Shown piece after piece: positions 1 to 7,089 of a stretch of 8,565 bases of DNA. This DNA is from Hyphomicrobium_A sp964620915 (GTDB taxonomy: Bacteria > Pseudomonadota > Alphaproteobacteria > Rhizobiales > Hyphomicrobiaceae). A program made the translations under genes and the position numbers. The notes under the pieces are model-generated. The model worked only from the letters and a program-made list of their open reading frames with translations, searched no databases and was not told where the DNA came from. Location: the NCBI GenBank assembly GCA_964620915.1, contig CAZUKP010000110.1, forward strand, positions 1 through 8,565, written 5' to 3'. Within the stretch, counting starts at the first letter, position 1; the number at the start of each line of letters is the position of its first letter.

Positions 1-1
1 T

Positions 2-694
2 CAACGCAAGTGCCTCGGCAAGATGAAAGACGTCGCCGCAGGCGGCCGCACCGTGTTGTTCGTGAGCCACAATATGGGGGCGATCCGCCAACTTTGCGGG
101 CGTGTGATTGTCATCAAGGACGGCAAGGCGATCTTTGACGGCGATGTTGATGAAGGCATCGCGACGCATCTCTCGGATTTCGACATGGAAGCAGCGGCGA
201 AAACCGAGTGGCGATGGAACGGCACCGATGCGCCGGGCAACGAACAGATCCGGTTCCGCGGTGTGACGATCGAGGGCGACAAGTCGCCAGGCCCAACGTT
301 CAGGCCGGATGAGGCCATCTCGATCGCCATCGAATATGAGCAGCTAGCGAGACTGCGCGGATTACGGATTCTACTCCGGCTCACCACGCCCCTCGGTGAT
401 GTTGCCTTTGCCACCGCCGATGAAGACCAGCGCGACCCCGAAGGTTCTCCGCCGGGCGTGTATCGCAGCGTCTGTCGTCTGCCGGCCAATCTGTTCAATG
501 CCGCAACCTATAATGTTGTTCTCAGCTGCCGAATCCCGCCGAATAACGTTGTGAAGCAGTTCGAACTGGCCCAATTGAATATTGTGGGGAGCCCGAACAG
601 CGGATCGATGTCACATCAAGACTGGCCCGGCATTCTGTGCCCAAAGGTCGAATGGAGCGTGAACCCGGTCGTGCCGGACCAGATTGGGCCCTGA
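2..694 (+). CDS. Wzt-like polysaccharide ABC transporter ATP-binding protein, C-terminal part (5' end outside window)
   Basis: Only the last 230 codons are visible; the frame is open at the left edge. The first 25 visible residues are the end of an ABC ATPase: a conserved helix with CLGKM, then a strand ending in VSHNM, where His23 of the visible part is the H-loop histidine that senses the ATP gamma-phosphate. The ATPase fold ends near visible residue 60. After a linker, about residues 75-205 look like the beta-sandwich C-terminal domain of Wzt proteins (strand pattern IRFRGVTI, then ISIAIEYE, then GVYRSVCRLPANLFN). In the characterised E. coli O9a system this domain recognises the modified end of the O-polysaccharide before export. 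The protein would act at the inner membrane with a Wzm-type permease, expected upstream. Walker A, Walker B and the signature motif lie outside the window. It is followed after 33 bases by the first glycosyltransferase gene. Family assignment is strong; which polysaccharide is exported cannot be told. Confidence 0.9.
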   Translation, partial: QRKCLGKMKDVAAGGRTVLFVSHNMGAIRQLCGRVIVIKDGKAIFDGDVDEGIATHLSDFDMEAAAKTEWRWNGTDAPGNEQIRFRGVTIEGDKSPGPTFRPDEAISIAIEYEQLARLRGLRILLRLTTPLGDVAFATADEDQRDPEGSPPGVYRSVCRLPANLFNAATYNVVLSCRIPPNNVVKQFELAQLNIVGSPNSGSMSHQDWPGILCPKVEWSVNPVVPDQIGP

Positions 695-727
695 TTCTTA
701 GTCCCGCTCATTCTTGTCATTTCCCAG

Positions 728-1717
728 ATGGATCCAGCAAGGCGACGCCCAGAGTTGAACGGCTTTTCCATGATAGTCCCGACCTATAACCGAGCAGAAC
801 TGCTCAAAGGGACGCTCGATAGCGTGCAAGCGCTTACGCTACCCGGCGGTTGGAAGGCCGAGATCCTTGTCGTCGATAACAACTCGTCTGATCGGACATG
901 TGAAGTCGCGCAGGACTCAGACCGGCAAGGGCCGCTTCGCGTGCGTCGCGTCGTGGAAACGAAGCAGGGGCTCAATCATGCTCGAAACCGCGGTGCCAAG
1001 GACGCAGCCTTTGATCACTTGGTCTTTCTAGATGACGATGTCATCGTCGATGAAAAATGGCTGGAAGCCTACGCCAATGTGGGTGCTCAGCTTCGAGCCG
1101 ACTGCGTCGTCGGTCCAGTTGAACCCTGGTTCGAGGTAGATCCCCCGGAGTGGATGACATCAAGTGTCATCCGATCGGTATCATCTTCCTATAGTCGGAG
1201 GGGTACGCAAACGATACTGCTGCCACCAGAGCAGGCTCACGAGATTCCAGGATGCAATTTCGGTGTCTTGAAGAGCGCTGTTGTGGAAGCCGGTGGGTTT
1301 CACCCGGAGCTTGATCGCTCGGGCCGATCGATGCTTGCAGGCGGAGATTTTGAATTTGGCGAAAAGCTGGTCTTGCTTGGCAAACGTGTCGTTTATTCGC
1401 CAGACTGCCGAGTGCGTCATTTCATCAGCCGGGAAAAAATCAGCGCCGGAGGTCTCCGCGCGCGCTGGGAGGGGTTGGGGGCTACCACCCGTGCTCTGAT
1501 GCAGCTCCGTGCCGATTGCTTGAGCTTAAGGGAGCGCTTTCGACTTCTTCTGCGAATGGGACGCTTCTGTATATGGAGCCTGTGGTCCCGTTTGCGGGGA
1601 GATAAGGGACGCGGCCTAGAATGGGAGCTTCAAGCTAGGCGGATCTTCGGACTTCTATTCAAGGGGCCGCGAAATCTTTCTTTACGCGGGCCCCTTCCAA
1701 GAGTGCACGGGCCGTGA
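728..1717 (+). CDS. Family 2 glycosyltransferase (GT-A fold, WcaA-like)
   Basis: A 329-residue protein with the full GT2 pattern. The N-terminal strand MIVPTYNR lies at residues 15-22, the nucleotide-binding aspartate is Asp50 in VVDNNSSD, the ARNRG helix is at 85-89, and the metal-binding DXD is Asp102-Asp104 (LDDDV). A later GGDFEFGEKL stretch (205 onward; Asp207, Glu209) is in the position of the catalytic-base region. The C-terminal third is rich in Arg, Leu and Trp and may form amphipathic membrane-binding helices. It would transfer one sugar from a nucleotide sugar to the growing lipid-linked glycan in the cytoplasm; donor and linkage are unknown. ATG 728 has no clear ribosome-binding site (upstream bases are pyrimidine-rich). 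An internal ATG at 770 directly precedes the first strand and is a possible but very tight alternative start. The gene lies 33 bases after the Wzt-like gene and 34 before the next. Confidence 0.9.
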   Translation: MDPARRRPELNGFSMIVPTYNRAELLKGTLDSVQALTLPGGWKAEILVVDNNSSDRTCEVAQDSDRQGPLRVRRVVETKQGLNHARNRGAKDAAFDHLVFLDDDVIVDEKWLEAYANVGAQLRADCVVGPVEPWFEVDPPEWMTSSVIRSVSSSYSRRGTQTILLPPEQAHEIPGCNFGVLKSAVVEAGGFHPELDRSGRSMLAGGDFEFGEKLVLLGKRVVYSPDCRVRHFISREKISAGGLRARWEGLGATTRALMQLRADCLSLRERFRLLLRMGRFCIWSLWSRLRGDKGRGLEWELQARRIFGLLFKGPRNLSLRGPLPRVHGP

Positions 1718-1740
1718 TGCGAGCGGTCGGTAGCTCCTTT

Positions 1741-1744
1741 AAGG
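1741..1744 (+). promoter_or_regulatory. Ribosome-binding site supporting ATG 1752
   Basis: AAGG lies seven bases before ATG 1752. This is one of the few purine-rich sites at a sensible distance in this operon, and it favours ATG 1752 over the adjacent TTG 1749. Confidence 0.5.
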
Positions 1745-1751
1745 CCAGTTG

Positions 1752-2696
1752 ATGCCGGATCCTCTGGTCTCCGTCGTTATTCCTTGCTGGAACGCCGAGC
1801 ACCTTGTCGGCGAGGCGATCGAAAGCGCGTTAGCGCAAGCCTATCGCCCGGTGGAAGTCATCGTCATTGACGACGGCTCGACGGATGCAAGTCTCGAAGT
1901 CATTAAATCGTTCGGCGATCGGATACGCTGGGAGACGGGGCCGAATCGGGGCGCTTGCGCCGCCAGGAATAGAGGTCTTGAATTGGCGCGTGGCACGTTC
2001 ATCCAGTTCCTGGATGCCGATGATGTTCTTTATCCAAACAAGCTTGACGTCATGGTGCCAATCGCAAGTTCGGCTGGACCTTCGGTATTGGCGGTGTCGG
2101 ATTGGGACTTCGAGCCTGGAAACAACGGTAAGCCGGTCATCCGGCGAAGCCTTCATAGCACCGAGGGAGATGCTGTGCTGTTCTGCCTCCGGCATCAGCT
2201 TCCAATATCCTCACCGCTTCATTGGCGCAGCAATCTCGAACGAGTCGGCGGCTTCAACCCCGCCCTTCCATGCAGCCAGGAACTCGACTTGCACCTCAGG
2301 TTGGCGGCGCAAGGGCCTGGACTCGAGCGGGTCGCCAAGCCGCTATACTTGGTACGATGCAGGACGCAGAGCGTATCTTCTGACTATGTAAGAGTGCTGG
2401 ATCAGCATGCGAGCATCTTCATCGGCATAAGAGATTTGCTTGAGTCGCGGCGAGAATTAACCCCGATCCGTCGAGTGGCCATCGCCGAGGCGTTGGCGCG
2501 AGACGCTCGCCACTATTTGCGCCGTGGTTTGAATGAAAAGGGCGAGCACTATTTCCGCTTGGCCAAGCAAGTGGACCAGGGAGGCGGACTTGGCGCCTTC
2601 GGTCGATGGTACACGCGAAGCCTGGCTCGTTTCGCCGGTCCGGTTCGCACGGAGCGTCTCATCCAGGCGGTCGCGCGGGCGCGATGCGCGATCTGA
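1752..2696 (+). CDS. Family 2 glycosyltransferase (GT-A fold)
   Basis: A 314-residue GT2 enzyme. Visible motifs are VVIPCWN at residues 8-14, IDDGSTD at 39-45 (nucleotide binding), AARNRG at 70-75 and the metal-binding DADD at 88-91. The region GGFNPALPCSQELDLHLRL contains Glu177 and Asp179, likely the catalytic-base region. The C-terminal part (from about residue 215) is helical and Arg-rich, with no clear transmembrane segment. It would add one sugar to the lipid-linked glycan at the inner face of the inner membrane; the donor cannot be told. I chose ATG 1752 because AAGG at 1741-1744 is well spaced for it. A TTG at 1749, in frame and directly before it, would add only one residue. It is 34 bases after one GT gene and 14 before the next, consistent with one transcript. 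Confidence 0.9.
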   Translation: MPDPLVSVVIPCWNAEHLVGEAIESALAQAYRPVEVIVIDDGSTDASLEVIKSFGDRIRWETGPNRGACAARNRGLELARGTFIQFLDADDVLYPNKLDVMVPIASSAGPSVLAVSDWDFEPGNNGKPVIRRSLHSTEGDAVLFCLRHQLPISSPLHWRSNLERVGGFNPALPCSQELDLHLRLAAQGPGLERVAKPLYLVRCRTQSVSSDYVRVLDQHASIFIGIRDLLESRRELTPIRRVAIAEALARDARHYLRRGLNEKGEHYFRLAKQVDQGGGLGAFGRWYTRSLARFAGPVRTERLIQAVARARCAI

Positions 2697-2710
2697 GACT
2701 CTAGACTGTC

Positions 2711-3937
2711 GTGCTTGACAACCGTCGCACCAACTCCGAAGTACACCCACCCCGGCGGACACGAACCGCCAGTGGCGCTCCGTTGCCTAGTCCGACGAGA
2801 GAGTCTTGGAATGGAATCCGGGTCCTGCACGTCGTTCCTACTGTCGGAAGGGGGGGAGCAAGCCTGGGCGCCATCGAACTCATGATTGCCCTTGAAGGAG
2901 AGCACTCGGTAAACACGCGGTTATGCGTCCTTGGGAGACCCGCGCTCGGATTCGAGATTCCAAATGCGTTGTCGGAACCAAGCTATCTCGGGGCCGCCAA
3001 CCCCAACGAGACGTCATCGATCCCGTCTTTGGTCTGGAAGCTCCGGAAGGTCGTGCGCGAGGGGCGATACGATATCGTCCATTCGCACCTCTATCCGGAC
3101 AGTTTGGTCGCAGCCGTTGCCAGTGCCGCTGCTGGTCACACCCTACACCTTGCCCACATCCGCGACACGCCGCCCAGCCTGGCTGACGGTGGAATAAAGC
3201 GAGAGGTTAGGAGGACGCTTCTACGACTGGCGTATGGCATGGGACGGACGCGTTTCGTCGCCGTGTCGCAAGATGCTGCGGACTATGCAATGCGTCACCT
3301 CTCGCTGGAAAACAGTCGCGTGACCGTGATGACCGATGGCATAAACCCACACCGAATTGTAAGAGACGCTCGGCATCTCCCGAGACCGGACCAAGAACGC
3401 ATTACAATTGGAGCCGCTGGCAGGCTCGTCCCCGAAAAGGGCTTTGATGTGCTGATCAAAGCCGTGGCGAGACTGGTCGAAGCGAGGCCAAATCTCGTGC
3501 TGCGGATCGCAGGTTCCGGTTCACAGCACAAGCCGCTTGCCAACCTCGCAAAGTCCCTCGGTCTGGCCGGCCAAGTCGAATTCCTTGCCGAAATCGAGGA
3601 CATGGCGAGTTTCTATTCGAGACTAGATGTCTTTGTTCTGCCGTCCCTCTCATCCGAAGGCCTTCCACGGGTGATGTTGGAGGCCATGTTCGCAGGCGTG
3701 CCAATTGTTGCGACGGATACCGCGGGGACCGGTGTGGCCATTTCGGACGGCGTGACAGGCGCTCTGGTCGGAGTTGGGGACGTGGAGGGGCTCGTGCGCG
3801 CACTCTCAGCGCTTGCAAACAACCCGTCTCAGCGCGCAGCCCTCGCCGAAGCGGCGCAAAAGAATGCGTGGCAACGATTCACCATCAGCCGAGTGGCAAG
3901 GGAGATTGCGGAGCACTACCGCCAGATGCTTCAGTGA
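2711..3937 (+). CDS. Family 4 glycosyltransferase (GT-B fold, retaining)
   Basis: A 408-residue protein with a complete GT4 layout. The N-terminal Rossmann domain starts at IRVLHVVPTVGRGGAS (residues 37-51, glycine-rich acceptor-side loop), followed by DIVHSH at 121-126. The C-terminal domain starts at ITIGAAGRLVPEKG, where Arg238 and Lys243 match the pair that binds the donor diphosphate. The EX7E motif is Glu316 to Glu324 (EGLPRVMLE), followed by AGVPIVATD. All key residues are present, so it should be active; the sugar is unknown. It would act in the cytoplasm on the lipid-linked intermediate. GTG 2711 is the furthest upstream start, because an in-frame TAG lies at 2702-2704. It gives an unusual Arg/Pro-rich leader of about 36 residues before the fold. 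No ATG lies before the first strand; TTG 2783 is the other candidate. The ribosome-binding site is weak. It begins 14 bases after the previous gene. Confidence 0.9.
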   Translation: MLDNRRTNSEVHPPRRTRTASGAPLPSPTRESWNGIRVLHVVPTVGRGGASLGAIELMIALEGEHSVNTRLCVLGRPALGFEIPNALSEPSYLGAANPNETSSIPSLVWKLRKVVREGRYDIVHSHLYPDSLVAAVASAAAGHTLHLAHIRDTPPSLADGGIKREVRRTLLRLAYGMGRTRFVAVSQDAADYAMRHLSLENSRVTVMTDGINPHRIVRDARHLPRPDQERITIGAAGRLVPEKGFDVLIKAVARLVEARPNLVLRIAGSGSQHKPLANLAKSLGLAGQVEFLAEIEDMASFYSRLDVFVLPSLSSEGLPRVMLEAMFAGVPIVATDTAGTGVAISDGVTGALVGVGDVEGLVRALSALANNPSQRAALAEAAQKNAWQRFTISRVAREIAEHYRQMLQ

Positions 3938-3959
3938 CCTCCATCTTCCCATTCAGAGC

Positions 3960-4763
3960 ATGAACGCGCTCGCCCTCCTTACGCGAACGCCACATCCCGA
4001 TCTGGTCGATTTTTTCTCCAGCTTCGACCAGTTCGGCTACGACGTCGCAATGGTCGTCGATCGGGCCGATTATGTACCAAAAGGGTCTCACCCTAGGACT
4101 ATTCGTATCGACAGGTCAGAATGCCGCCGGAACGGCTTCTCTTATTTCACAGCATTAGGGAACGGCTGCTGTGCCTGGGACAAGGCTTTGTACTACTTCT
4201 GCTGCCTCGACACGGCTCACGACAACGTTTGGTTCGTTGAAGACGATGTTTTCATACCGGCGCGGGGTACCTTCCGTGAAATCGACAGCAAGTATGTGTC
4301 GGCCGACGTTGTCAGTCCGGAGTATAATATTAACGCGCGCGGAGAGTTGGATGGGTGGTATTGGTGGAAAAGCGTGCCGCGGAAATTACTTCCGCCGCCC
4401 TGGGCGCATTCCATGGTGTGCGCCATTCGATTAAGTCGGCCTCTGTTGAATAGTTTGGCGGCGTTTGTCGCAAATAACAGAGGATTCTTGCGTCGGTCCG
4501 ATACGATAAATTCTATCGGAAGGCGTCTTCTTGGCAGCAGATTCAGACTGCGAAACCATCTGTATGTTGAGTATATCTTTCACACGCTAGCTCTTCACAA
4601 TCAAATGAATATTCAGATGGCGCGCGAACTCCGAGGCATTACGTGGAGGCGGGAGTGGAAGCAGTCCGAAATGGATATGAACACGATATATCATCCGGTC
4701 AAAGATATGAAACTGCACGCCGTCTATCGACAGCATTTGATGGACGAAGCGAATAAGAGTTAG
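3960..4763 (+). CDS. Uncharacterised GT-A-like protein with EDDVF motif, probable glycosyltransferase
   Basis: A 267-residue protein I cannot place in a named family. It opens with a hydrophobic strand (ALALLTRT, residues 3-10). The motif VWFVEDDVFIP (90-100) has the hydrophobic-strand-then-acidic form of the metal-binding DXD of GT-A enzymes. Before it is CAWDKALYYF (71-80), a likely donor-side helix; after it are a Trp-rich GWYWW (132-136), PPPWAHSMVCAIR (145-157), VEYIF (203-207) and HPVKD (245-249). No signal peptide or clear membrane span is seen, so it is probably cytoplasmic. Its place between sugar-transfer genes supports a role as a transferase for the same glycan; this is inference. 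ATG 3960 is chosen because the open frame continues back to 3774 only inside the previous gene, where its translation has no protein-like features. The ribosome-binding site is weak. The 3' half is clearly more AT-rich than the flanking genes. A non-catalytic or sugar-modifying role remains possible. Confidence 0.78.
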   Translation: MNALALLTRTPHPDLVDFFSSFDQFGYDVAMVVDRADYVPKGSHPRTIRIDRSECRRNGFSYFTALGNGCCAWDKALYYFCCLDTAHDNVWFVEDDVFIPARGTFREIDSKYVSADVVSPEYNINARGELDGWYWWKSVPRKLLPPPWAHSMVCAIRLSRPLLNSLAAFVANNRGFLRRSDTINSIGRRLLGSRFRLRNHLYVEYIFHTLALHNQMNIQMARELRGITWRREWKQSEMDMNTIYHPVKDMKLHAVYRQHLMDEANKS

Positions 4764-4781
4764 ACGGCAGCATTGAACTAT

Positions 4782-5744
4782 ATGATTCCAAAGGTGAAAC
4801 ATGCGGCGGCGATAGTCATAACCACCTACCGGCGATGCGATGATCTGATAAGGTGTATCAATAGCTGCCTAGCGCAAGACATGGTCTGTGAAATTCTAGT
4901 CTTTGACGATGCATCTGACGATGACACGGCCGAACGCATTCGAAAAGCCTTTCCAACCGTGCGCCTGTTTGCCTCATCGGAGCGCAAGGGTCTGATCGTA
5001 AATAGAAACCGTGGCTTCACGGAAGCGTCGGCACCAATCGTTATATCGATCGACGACGATGCGTATTTCTCACGGCCAGACATTGTCTCCGGAGCGGTCC
5101 GGATCCTGGGACACGACCCACAGATCGGTGCGGTTGCCATGCCCTACATCGAACCGCTACCCAGGCGATCCCACTCCAGCCAAACGGATCCTTTTCAAGG
5201 TAAGCCCGGCCAGGATTTGAGAGCCTATGTTGGCTGTGCGCATGCGGTACGGCGTCAAGTAGCGCTCCAGCTCGGTGGTTATCGTGAATTCTTTGTGCAC
5301 CAGCACGAAGAGCGCGATCTTTGTCTTCGTATGCGGGCTGCAGGCTGGCGGATCGTATACGGCGATACCGCTCCCATAGTGCATATGGCAAACCCCGACC
5401 GGGAGCAAAATCGGGTGATCTATTATGGCGGCCGCAATCAGATTCTTTTCGAAACGCTGAACGCGCCCTTCCCGGAAGTCGTCTGGCGCGTTTGGCTCGC
5501 GTCCTTAGGTATTATTAGGTACCGATTTGCGTGGCGGACGCTGCCGGTGAAGATGCGGGCCATTGGTGCGGGACTTGTCGAGAGTGCACGGTATTGGAAT
5601 TTGCGCAGGCCTGTGACGCGCAAACTGTACAGCGAATACCGCACGCTCAAATCCCATGGCTCCGAAACCTGGGATGGTCCCATGCCTCCGCCATGTCATG
5701 AGAGGACCTTCAAGCAAAGCCCCGCAGTACCGCCAACGAGATGA
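4782..5744 (+). CDS. Family 2 glycosyltransferase (GT-A fold)
   Basis: A 320-residue GT2 enzyme. Visible are IVITTYRR (residues 11-18), FDDASDDDT (41-49, nucleotide binding), NRNRG (74-78) and the metal-binding IDDDA with Asp91-Asp93. GGYREFFVHQHEERDLCLRM places Glu176, Glu177 and Asp179 in the expected catalytic-base and acceptor region, followed by GWRIVYGD and HMANPDR. This arrangement is common in enzymes for O-antigens and exopolysaccharides. It would transfer one sugar to the lipid-linked glycan; the specificity is unknown. ATG 4782 is used; TTG 4773, in frame, would add three residues, and no strong ribosome-binding site separates them. It begins 18 bases after the unclassified gene. 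The last 30 or so residues are Pro-rich and little structured. The stop at 5742-5744 lies before a stretch where the next start is unclear. Confidence 0.88.
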   Translation: MIPKVKHAAAIVITTYRRCDDLIRCINSCLAQDMVCEILVFDDASDDDTAERIRKAFPTVRLFASSERKGLIVNRNRGFTEASAPIVISIDDDAYFSRPDIVSGAVRILGHDPQIGAVAMPYIEPLPRRSHSSQTDPFQGKPGQDLRAYVGCAHAVRRQVALQLGGYREFFVHQHEERDLCLRMRAAGWRIVYGDTAPIVHMANPDREQNRVIYYGGRNQILFETLNAPFPEVVWRVWLASLGIIRYRFAWRTLPVKMRAIGAGLVESARYWNLRRPVTRKLYSEYRTLKSHGSETWDGPMPPPCHERTFKQSPAVPPTR

Positions 5745-5889
5745 CTTCCTCAGTCCAGGCGCTGTTCCCCCAGTTCGATGCGCGTCGCTATTGCCTATTT
5801 TCCTGCATCGCGTGCCGTCGATTTTCCTCAAGAGCAGTTTGCGTGTCACCGCGCGGACGAACAATCGCAATTACCTTACCATTGTGACT
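5745..5889 (+). other. Stretch of unclear coding status between two glycosyltransferase genes
   Basis: This is the longest gap in the operon if the next gene starts at GTG 5890. The frame of the downstream GT4 is open all the way back to 5656 and includes ATG 5698. Its translation before about 5968 is rich in Arg, Pro and Ser and has no recognisable fold, so it may be untranslated. Another frame holds a 57-codon reading frame from ATG 5778 to a stop at 5949-5951, beginning MRVAIAYF; it has no ribosome-binding site and no family resemblance beyond that first strand. No terminator hairpin or convincing promoter was found. Confidence 0.4.
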
Positions 5890-7008
5890 GTGCGCTTTAT
5901 CCAGCCGCGGCCGACCATCGATTCGCCGCTGCCACTCCCTCATCATAGGGTAGCGTGCGAGCTGCCGCTGCGGTTCATAAGATTTCGATACCCACATCAC
6001 GCAGCCGCATCTGGCTATGATCGACTTTGCGACTACGTCGCTGCACCGACAATACGTCTTTCATCGCCAGTGTACTGGCTCGGTGAAACAGTGCTGCGGC
6101 CTGCATTTAAGCTCATGGCTCAGCACGGCGGGAAGCGCCAATATTCTCGATATGATGGCTCGATGGAGTTCGAGGTCCTGCTCGATATGATGCGAAGACG
6201 TAACCAGATCTACCACTTTATCTATGCTGAAAAGTCGTTTCACCTATCTGCGATGATGGCAGGCAGAAGAGGGCATAGATTTGTCGGCACGGTCCATCTG
6301 CCGGGTGCCACGCACCAGCGCGTTTTCGCCAGCACCGATCACTTCAAGCTATTCTCCCACATCATCACGATGGACCGAAAGACGGTCCCCATCTTGGAGC
6401 AAATGACTGGCAAAAGAAACGTTACCTGGATCCCGCATGGGACTGATACCGACTACTTCAAGCCTAAAACAAGACGTAAGGACGGGCATTTTCGAATTGG
6501 CTTTGCCGGTTCCCACGAAAGAGATTTCGATATGTTGCGCGAGGTCGTTAACAATGTTTGTTTGGCCGCACCCAAGGCGGATTTTCATCTCGTCGGTCGC
6601 GATAACCGTCTAGCCGCCTTGGCCCGGGCACACCCGGCAGTCAGGCTTTATCGCGATGTCAACGACGAAGACTATCGCACGCTCTTCCAGAGCCTAGACT
6701 TGTTCGTTCTTCCACTGAAGATGAGCACGGTCTGCAATTCGATTTTGGAGGCCCTCGCATGCGGTGTGCCTATTGTAACGACGACTGGTGGGATTGAGGA
6801 TTATCTGGATCGCTCTTGCGCCATTACCGTAGCACCAGGCGACACAAGAGAGATGATCACCGCTATTTTGCACGAGTGTGATCCCGCCAAGCCGGGGCGA
6901 CTTTCCAAAAAGGCGGCGCGGCAGCGCGCACTGGCATTCTCGTGGAATAAGGTCGCCGAGCAACACCTGACAGTGTTCGAACGCGTCGCTCGCCAGAATG
7001 GGACATGA
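5890..7008 (+). CDS. Family 4-type glycosyltransferase, atypical active site; start uncertain
   Basis: From GTG 5890 this is 372 residues. The recognisable fold starts at residue 28 with RFIRFRYPHHAAASGYDRL, a glycine-containing N-terminal loop typical of GT-B enzymes. VTWIPHGTD marks the domain junction, and GFAGSHERDFDML (204-216) stands where most GT4 proteins have GRxxxxKG. The usual EX7E is incomplete: the stretch STVCNSILEALACGVP keeps only the second Glu (Glu287), and Ser279 takes the place of the first. A GGIEDYL stretch follows, as in donor-binding loops. Some GT4 subgroups with N-x-x-L-E-A-L-A-C-G also keep only this glutamate, so it is probably active. Start: GTG 5890 is a working choice; GTG 5884, ATG 5698 (overlapping the previous gene) and CTG 5968, exactly where homology seems to begin, are alternatives. 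None has a good ribosome-binding site. Function: sugar addition to the same glycan; donor unknown. Confidence 0.8.
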   Translation: MRFIQPRPTIDSPLPLPHHRVACELPLRFIRFRYPHHAAASGYDRLCDYVAAPTIRLSSPVYWLGETVLRPAFKLMAQHGGKRQYSRYDGSMEFEVLLDMMRRRNQIYHFIYAEKSFHLSAMMAGRRGHRFVGTVHLPGATHQRVFASTDHFKLFSHIITMDRKTVPILEQMTGKRNVTWIPHGTDTDYFKPKTRRKDGHFRIGFAGSHERDFDMLREVVNNVCLAAPKADFHLVGRDNRLAALARAHPAVRLYRDVNDEDYRTLFQSLDLFVLPLKMSTVCNSILEALACGVPIVTTTGGIEDYLDRSCAITVAPGDTREMITAILHECDPAKPGRLSKKAARQRALAFSWNKVAEQHLTVFERVARQNGT

Positions 7009-7084
7009 ATTGATCTCGAAGGGCCGCGCCCACGCCGGGCAATTTGGCTGGAACGCGTGCGTCGGGAGATTGGCTTCGGCGTTT

Positions 7085-7089
7085 GAGGA
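7085..7089 (+). promoter_or_regulatory. GAGGA ribosome-binding sequence near the start of the last glycosyltransferase
   Basis: GAGGA is the best Shine-Dalgarno match in the window, but it touches ATG 7090 directly, which is too close for normal use. In-frame ATG 7105 is 15 bases away and ATG 7132 is further, so the site does not settle the start. Confidence 0.3.

Noticed and set aside
1724..1732. CGGTAGC core similar to the ops element of JUMPstart sequences in polysaccharide operons
   Set aside because: It is only a seven-base match in the middle of the operon, not in a leader, and RfaH-type ops control is not expected in the inferred alphaproteobacterial host.
2715..2720. TTGACA, a perfect -35-like hexamer at the start of the first GT4
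   Set aside because: No -10-like hexamer lies at the proper distance, and the site is within the coding start.
3774..3959. In-frame upstream extension of the unclassified protein, overlapping the GT4 gene by about 160 bases
   Set aside because: The extension is a shadow of the GT4 frame: it is Arg/Ser-rich and shows no protein-like pattern. The hydrophobic first strand begins right at ATG 3960.
5778..5951. 57-codon reading frame beginning MRVAIAYFPASRAV between the third GT2 and the atypical GT4
   Set aside because: The first strand resembles a glycosyltransferase start, but the rest has no fold-like pattern, no ribosome-binding site precedes it, and it overlaps the open frame of the next gene. 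Probably chance or decayed sequence.
7021..7040. Short alternative hairpins (GGGC with GCCC, and GCCC with GGGC) in the gap before the last GT4
   Set aside because: The stems are only four base pairs and no T-run follows, so this does not qualify as an intrinsic terminator or a supported regulatory structure.
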